Below, in pieces: positions 6,226 through 9,742 of a DNA stretch of 9,742 bases. The translations under genes and the position numbers were made by a program. This DNA comes from Planctomycetaceae bacterium (GTDB lineage Bacteria; Planctomycetota; Planctomycetia; Pirellulales; UBA1268), in assembly GCA_030616935.1 (NCBI GenBank), contig JAUWWJ010000032.1, positions 1-9,742 on the forward strand, written 5' to 3'. Positions within the stretch are counted from its first letter, which is position 1. The number at the start of each line of letters is the position of its first letter. The notes under the pieces were generated by a model that worked only from the letters and a program-made list of their open reading frames with translations, had not been told where the DNA came from and made no database searches.

Positions 6226-6807
6226 ATGGAAAAGATTTTTTCATCAGTGGCCATTTTTGCAGTAGCGTTAATGGCTGCAACCGCTGGGCTCGGCCTGTGG
6301 CTTGGTGATCTTCATGGCCAAACGGATCAAGCGATCCTTCGTTGGGGAACAGTCCACCGGCTCTCTGGTGTCTTAGCGGCGTTGGTAGTTGTTCTCGTAA
6401 ACAGTATGTCGGTGACGTACTTTATTGGGACCGCGCGGTGGTGCAAAGAGGTTGTGGAAACATACCGCCTGTCAGATAATTTTATTTTGAGAAGCAAGGC
6501 GATAAAGCGAAAGTCGTTTCCGTTTGCTTTATGTGGCATGCTTAGTGTTGTTGGGATTGTTGCCTTGGGAGGTGCTGCAGATCCGGCAGCGGGGCGAAGA
6601 GGGAGTGAAGCCTGGGTCACCCCGCATCTCCTGGGAGGAATTGGACTCACTGGTGTAATTGCTGCGTGCTTTCAGTGTCAGCGGGCAAAAATTACCGAGC
6701 AACAATTTTTGATTGAAGATGTTCTTGTTGAAGTACGAGCGATGCGTGAAGCTCGTGGCTTAGATGTTGAACCGAACGAGGTGACGGTGGACTCAGTAGA
6801 CGCTTGA
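6226..6807 (+). CDS. Conserved-looking four-helix membrane protein, function unknown
   Basis: A 193-residue integral membrane protein. The ATG has GGGAG five bases upstream. Predicted helices lie at about 5-26, 44-68, 98-116 and 133-149, and the last 40 residues form a charged cytoplasmic helix (FLIEDVLVEVRAMREARGL). The loop after helix 2, FIGTARWCKEVVETYRL, is strikingly polar-aromatic and looks conserved. His44 (VHRLSG) and His134 (TPHLLGG) lie at the starts of helices 2 and 4. That placement could suit heme or metal binding, but no CxxCH or other named motif is present. I recall similar planctomycete proteins without assigned function. It may be co-transcribed with the LolA-like gene. Its stop faces the convergent ZIP gene only 20 bases away, with no obvious terminator hairpin between them. 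Confidence 0.8.
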   Translation: MEKIFSSVAIFAVALMAATAGLGLWLGDLHGQTDQAILRWGTVHRLSGVLAALVVVLVNSMSVTYFIGTARWCKEVVETYRLSDNFILRSKAIKRKSFPFALCGMLSVVGIVALGGAADPAAGRRGSEAWVTPHLLGGIGLTGVIAACFQCQRAKITEQQFLIEDVLVEVRAMREARGLDVEPNEVTVDSVDA

Positions 6808-6827
6808 GCTTCCATTCATCAACATGA

Positions 6828-7772
6828 TTACGGGTCGCTGTCAGCCGTTTTAATCACAATTTGATTGTGAGAATGACTGGTTTGTTCAAGTGTAGTCATC
6901 ACCCATGCCAACGCAATTCCGGCTGCAAGAGCGACGGTCAAAAGAATGCGGTCATGACTATGGAACTGTACTTCCGGTAGTAGGTCCGCTGCAGCTATGC
7001 AGAGAAACGCTCCAGCTGCCAGACCAAGCGACGCGCCCGTAAGTGATGATTGGGAATCACCAAGGAAATTAAGTCCCAAGACAAAGAAGAAAGCGCCTGC
7101 AGGTACCGCAAGAGCGTAAAGAAAGTTGAGAGCGAGCCGTGTATTTCTTGGAATTCCTGAGCCGAGCATAAGGGTTGAAATGATGCCAGCATCGAAAGGC
7201 TTGTGGAGAGCAATCGCCAGGAACGTTGCAAGGCCGGCCAGCCACGTGACCCCGTGCCCAATGTCTGAATGGACGGCTGCTGCTAGTGCCGCGCCATCAG
7301 CAAGGCTGTGCAGTCCAAGCCCAATAAAGGCTCCGCTCCATCCCAATTGACTTGGGTTGTGCGCGTGCAGGGTAGGGTCTGGAGCGTGACCTTGGAATTG
7401 GTCACGTTCAGTTGTGCCGTGAAGGCATGCTGTGCTGCTATCGTAACCGTCGGCGGCATGGTGTGAATGACCATGAAATGCTCGTTCAAGCAGAAACATC
7501 ACAAAAAAGCCAAGGAGGACCCAGTTCATTGTTTGGTCAATGCGATTGTCTAGTTCAAGAAATGCGTGCGGTATCATGTGGAGTAGTCCGACACCGAGTA
7601 AAACACCGCCCGTAAAGGACAGGAAGACCTGCAACCTGCGGTGGCCGAGCGTCAGGAAGCTAACGGAAACACCGCCTGCGAATGCCACAATCGCGATAAG
7701 AAATAGATAGCTGGCAAGTAGCAGTTGAGTACCCAAATAAGCAGTGCCTATTGCTTCCAGCGGAGGGGCCAT
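6828..7772 (-). CDS. ZIP-family divalent metal transporter
   Basis: A 314-residue inner-membrane protein with about eight helices, likely importing or redistributing zinc or a similar divalent metal. Family marks in order: LLHMIPHAF (63-71) in helix 2; a cytoplasmic loop of about 100-140 rich in His (100, 102, 104, 105, 118, 129, 136, 138); HSLADG (155-160) in helix 4, corresponding to the ZIP HNxxDG metal site; LHKPFDAG (189-196) in helix 5, corresponding to HExPHE; and AADLLPEVQFHSHD (261-274) near helix 7. The helix-5 motif has Lys in place of the usual Glu and is one residue shorter, closer to the HKAP form of eukaryotic ZIP9-like members. The metal site may therefore differ from classic ZIPs. 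The C-terminus carries a second His pair (HSH, 300-302). The start at 7772 lacks a clear Shine-Dalgarno. The gene converges on the membrane-protein gene. Confidence 0.9.
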   Translation of the reverse strand: MAPPLEAIGTAYLGTQLLLASYLFLIAIVAFAGGVSVSFLTLGHRRLQVFLSFTGGVLLGVGLLHMIPHAFLELDNRIDQTMNWVLLGFFVMFLLERAFHGHSHHAADGYDSSTACLHGTTERDQFQGHAPDPTLHAHNPSQLGWSGAFIGLGLHSLADGAALAAAVHSDIGHGVTWLAGLATFLAIALHKPFDAGIISTLMLGSGIPRNTRLALNFLYALAVPAGAFFFVLGLNFLGDSQSSLTGASLGLAAGAFLCIAAADLLPEVQFHSHDRILLTVALAAGIALAWVMTTLEQTSHSHNQIVIKTADSDP

Positions 7773-7832
7773 GGGACGTAGTTCTTTCTGGAAAACCTGA
7801 ATTCTCTTGCAGTACAGAGGTTCACATTACCT

Positions 7833-7848
7833 GCATGATCCCTCATGC
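7833..7848. repeat. 16-bp inverted repeat upstream of the ZIP gene
   Basis: GCATGATCCCTCATGC has perfect 6-bp arms around a 4-base centre, about 60 bases upstream of the ZIP start. On the minus strand it overlaps a TTGGCA (7851-7846) that could be a -35 element, with TAATGT 16 bases further on as a poor -10. It could be an operator for a metal-responsive regulator, but it does not match a Zur or Fur box that I know. Confidence 0.35.
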
Positions 7849-7917
7849 CAAGGGGCCAAGCAAGAGGATGACCGAGTATTCCCCACGGAGAAGTCTACCG
7901 ATTACCTCCGGAGTCAC

Positions 7918-8640
7918 TCAACGTCTATAGAGCGGCTGCGTTGTGGGGTAGGTAGGGTATTGACGGGAGGCCTGCTCCATCTGCTGGCGAACTGCCGACA
8001 GATTCTCGTTAACGGCCGCGTCACTCACAGCCAACGCTCCCAGGATTATGAGAAGAAGGTAAGTCACGATATTGGCCCATGCCTCATTGCCAAGAAATTT
8101 TACTGCTGTTCCAAATGATTTTTTTATCTTGGGGCCGAACATACCAAGCTTCACAGACCATATTTCATCAAGTATCAGATGGGTCAGGAATCCGAGAACA
8201 ACAGCGCTTGCGACAAAATATCGGCGCATTGGTTCTTCAGATGCAAAAATGAGGAAAGCAGTGAGTCCTGCGATGGCAGCTGCCGGGACGCTGTGGAACA
8301 TTCCTCGATGGACAGCGAATTGCTTCAGGAGATATGTGACTCCAAATCGAATTGCCAGATAGATTCCAGCACATACGAGAATGAGTGCCTCTGAAGGCAT
8401 ACTGATTTGTTGGATTCGAGGTAACAGCATCACGGGAACAACAGCAGCGGCAAACGCAACGCTTTCTTTAAGAGGAATTCCTGGTCCGCTGTCCAGATCA
8501 GGGAGCATGCCTGCAACGGAGCATAAGCCAGCCCCGAGAACGCAGGTCAGCGGAGGAATCTCACCGACATACCAAGCGGCTGTCCCGTAGCCAATGCCAA
8601 CGATCGTCGAACCGGTGATGTGCTCACGGAATCCCGGCAC
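7918..8640 (-). CDS. YdjM-type membrane-bound metal-dependent hydrolase
   Basis: A 240-residue polytopic membrane protein of the YdjM/DUF457 family of predicted metal-dependent hydrolases. Motifs in order: FREHITGS with His7, MLPDLDS (46-51) with two Asp, HRGMFHS with His111 and His116, and LTHLILDEIW with His154 and Asp158. These are the family's presumed metal ligands and all are present. About five to six hydrophobic helices lie between them. The last 30 residues are hydrophilic (Gln/Tyr/Pro/Thr-rich). The GTG at 8640 was chosen because AGGAGG lies 10 bases upstream and the family typically begins with a short front before the first His. The open frame continues upstream to a TTG at 8730 with no protein-like sequence. 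E. coli YdjM is LexA-regulated; I see no LexA box here. The substrate is unknown for the family. Confidence 0.88.
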   Translation of the reverse strand: MPGFREHITGSTIVGIGYGTAAWYVGEIPPLTCVLGAGLCSVAGMLPDLDSGPGIPLKESVAFAAAVVPVMLLPRIQQISMPSEALILVCAGIYLAIRFGVTYLLKQFAVHRGMFHSVPAAAIAGLTAFLIFASEEPMRRYFVASAVVLGFLTHLILDEIWSVKLGMFGPKIKKSFGTAVKFLGNEAWANIVTYLLLIILGALAVSDAAVNENLSAVRQQMEQASRQYPTYPTTQPLYRR

Positions 8641-8649
8641 TCTGCGAAT

Positions 8650-8657
8650 CCCTCCTC
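8650..8657 (-). promoter_or_regulatory. Strong Shine-Dalgarno deciding the YdjM-type start
   Basis: GAGGAGGG on the minus strand lies about 9-10 bases before the GTG at 8640. It is the strongest ribosome site in the window and overrules the longer TTG start at 8730. Confidence 0.75.
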
Positions 8658-8904
8658 GAGAGGCGTCCCTCTGTAAAAAGTTGCTGCAAAGTGCAGTAAC
8701 TTTGGCCGTTGTTGGCAATTGTTCCCTCAATCACCAAGCGCACAGGGCGCCACAAAACAACGTCTTTATATGTCCTTCGGCTTATTTGGTCGTTTTTACA
8801 GAGGGCCTTTTCTTTTGCACCCCCTGCACTACCGACATGATTTATTCTGCCCAATCAGCAAGGCAAGAGTTTTCGGAATAAAGCGAGCGTCATAACAAGA
8901 AACA

Positions 8905-8948
8905 GGGGGCACTGGAGGGCCTGGGGGGTATGTAGGGCTAGGGCGGGG
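8905..8948 (+). other. Potential G-quadruplex cluster
   Basis: Six guanine runs of at least three lie within 44 bases, at 8905-8909, 8917-8919, 8923-8928, 8935-8937, 8941-8943 and 8945-8948. The gaps between runs are 7, 3, 6, 3 and 1 bases, so the stretch fits the G3+N1-7 rule several times over. It lies 129 bases before the CvpA-type start, on its coding strand. Confidence 0.5.
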
Positions 8949-9027
8949 AGACGGCCTGTGATCGCTTTCTCTTCGAAACTGGACTTTTTGGGCAGTGCCG
9001 GAGACCCTACAGTCTCAAACGCTTCAA

Positions 9028-9051
9028 TTTTGATCGGCTTGTCGGTCAAAA
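9028..9051. repeat. Near-perfect inverted repeat upstream of the CvpA-type gene
   Basis: Arms TTTTGATCG and CGGTCAAAA surround the 6-base loop GCTTGT. The only imperfect pair is T opposite G, which still pairs as U-G in RNA. It ends 13 bases before the ribosome site, so it could be an operator or a 5'-leader hairpin. No T run follows, so it is not a classic terminator. Confidence 0.45.
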
Positions 9052-9064
9052 GAGTGTCGATTAA

Positions 9065-9069
9065 AGGAG
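9065..9069 (+). promoter_or_regulatory. Ribosome binding site of the CvpA-type gene
   Basis: AGGAG lies 7 bases before the GTG at 9077 and fixes that start. Confidence 0.75.
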
Positions 9070-9076
9070 AGAACGA

Positions 9077-9742
9077 GTGGCGATAGATAGCTATGACATG
9101 GTGATGCTTGGGCTTTTGGCTACTGCGGGGGTCCTCGGCTATTTCAAAGGAGTTGTCTGGCAGATCGCATGGATCGCCGGAATTTGCTTAAGCTCATACG
9201 TTTCACTCCGTTTTAGTGGGGAACTTGCTCCGTTTATCGGTCAGCAGCCGCCTTGGAACAGGCTTCTGGCAATGCTTGCTCTCTATGTGGGCACATCGCT
9301 GGTTGTTTGGATCACATTTCGGTTTGTGTCTACATTAATCGACGCAGTTCATCTTTCAGCATTTGATCACCAGTTGGGTTTGCTATTTGGTCTTGCGAAA
9401 GGCGCTCTCATTTGTGTGGTTGTAACGTTTTTTGCAGTTACAATGATGCCAGCCTACCGGGGAGAAATAACCGGTAGTCAGAGTGGTCAGATTGTCGCAA
9501 AGCTCATTGGTGAGGCAGATCAATTCCTACCGGCAGATATCCATGAGACCGTAGATCCGTTCCTGCAGCAGTTTCGCCAGCAATTCGATGGCAATGGTGG
9601 GCGTTCATTGCAAGGTGATGTGGCGGGTAAATCGAACCAAAACGGAGGTGCCTCCTGGCAGAGTGTGCTGGAGGGAGTGACCTCAGTTGCCGCTTGGGCT
9701 GGCGTTGAAACAGATCATTCGTCTGGAGAAAAGGGGGCTGCG
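9077..9742 (+). CDS. CvpA-family membrane protein, partial at the right edge
   Basis: The first 222 residues of a protein that runs off the window, starting at a GTG with AGGAG seven bases upstream. Hydrophobic helices lie at about 7-22, 27-45, 62-84 and 99-125. The LGYFKGVVWQI segment after helix 1 and DHQLGLLFGLAKGALI in helix 4 match the CvpA layout (Gly-rich turn with Lys, then a Gly-rich last helix). CvpA proteins are inner-membrane proteins linked to colicin V export and envelope homeostasis, and their mechanism is not settled. Residues 130-222 are a hydrophilic extension containing an amphipathic stretch (DPFLQQFRQQFDG) and a Gly/Ser/Asn-rich linker. Classic CvpA is about 160 residues, so this one has an added C-terminal tail of unknown role. 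The upstream inverted repeat and G-rich cluster may affect its expression. Confidence 0.85.
   Translation, partial: MAIDSYDMVMLGLLATAGVLGYFKGVVWQIAWIAGICLSSYVSLRFSGELAPFIGQQPPWNRLLAMLALYVGTSLVVWITFRFVSTLIDAVHLSAFDHQLGLLFGLAKGALICVVVTFFAVTMMPAYRGEITGSQSGQIVAKLIGEADQFLPADIHETVDPFLQQFRQQFDGNGGRSLQGDVAGKSNQNGGASWQSVLEGVTSVAAWAGVETDHSSGEKGAA

Larger units (their letters stand above)
8641..9076. other. Gene-poor divergent intergenic region
   Basis: This 436-bp spacer lies between the YdjM-type gene (leftward) and the CvpA-type gene (rightward). Short frames in it look non-coding. It holds the YdjM ribosome site, a G-rich cluster at 8905-8948, a small hairpin with GAGAC/GTCTC arms at 9001-9016, and the inverted repeat at 9028-9051. 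I found no convincing -35/-10 pair, tRNA or terminator. Promoters for both flanking genes must lie here or be unconventional. Confidence 0.6.

Noticed and set aside
7807..8118. Plus-strand open frame of 103 codons between and over the minus-strand genes
   Set aside because: Half of it is antisense to the YdjM-type gene, with no family resemblance.
8731..8800. Hairpin with A-rich and T-rich arms as a terminator
   Set aside because: The arms AAAACAACG and CGTTTTT do not pair cleanly, and the predicted stem is too weak.
8594..8881. Plus-strand open frame of 95 codons
   Set aside because: Its front overlaps the YdjM-type gene in antisense and its composition is not protein-like.
8855..9049. Minus-strand open frame of 64 codons
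   Set aside because: It begins with TTG, has no ribosome site, and runs antisense through the G-rich cluster and the inverted repeat. No recognisable protein.

Overview
The window looks like chromosomal DNA of a planctomycete, probably of the Pirellulales type, with roughly even GC. The judgement rests on protein style: an exported protein with a C-terminal DUF11/OmcB-like domain and paired CxC motifs, a lipoprotein plus a tandem paralogue with a shared uncharacterised domain, a LolA-like periplasmic protein with a long divergent sequence, a YdjM-type membrane hydrolase, and a TlpA protein with a long helical N-terminal region. I recognise these as planctomycete-like from general knowledge of the families. 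No search was run. There are no tRNA or rRNA genes, insertion sequences, CRISPR arrays or prophage genes.

Left half (1-4902), minus strand. Five genes point leftward and could form one transcription unit. In transcription order they are: a lipoprotein (4902-3634), a smaller exported paralogue of its central domain (3560-2898), a DUF11/OmcB-like exported protein (2880-1759), a TlpA-like thioredoxin-domain protein (1614-439), and a class I/II aminotransferase (432 to beyond the left edge). The aminotransferase has an apparent one-base deletion near 97. The first four form an envelope gene cluster of mostly unknown function. A thiol-disulfide protein beside a protein with two CxC pairs suggests, but does not prove, a disulfide-dependent envelope assembly.

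Centre (4903-6807). A 235-bp divergent spacer holds a perfect 14-bp palindrome. The palindrome carries GGAAC on both strands, each followed by TCAG(A/T) at about the spacing of an ECF-sigma promoter. On the right, two plus-strand genes follow: a LolA-like exported protein (5138-6088) and a small membrane protein (6226-6807). A possible 16-codon leader ORF lies just before the second gene.

Right part (6808-9742). Two minus-strand genes follow: a ZIP-family metal transporter with a His-rich loop (7772-6828) and a YdjM-type membrane-bound hydrolase (8640-7918). The hydrolase's start is set by a strong Shine-Dalgarno at a GTG, 90 bases inside the longest open frame. A 436-bp gene-poor spacer contains a six-tract guanine cluster capable of forming a G-quadruplex and a near-perfect inverted repeat. 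A CvpA-family membrane protein (9077 onward) then runs off the right edge.

The genes are mainly envelope and membrane functions. The most interesting parts are the uncharacterised lipoprotein/paralogue/OmcB-like/TlpA cluster and the symmetrical divergent promoter that may drive it.
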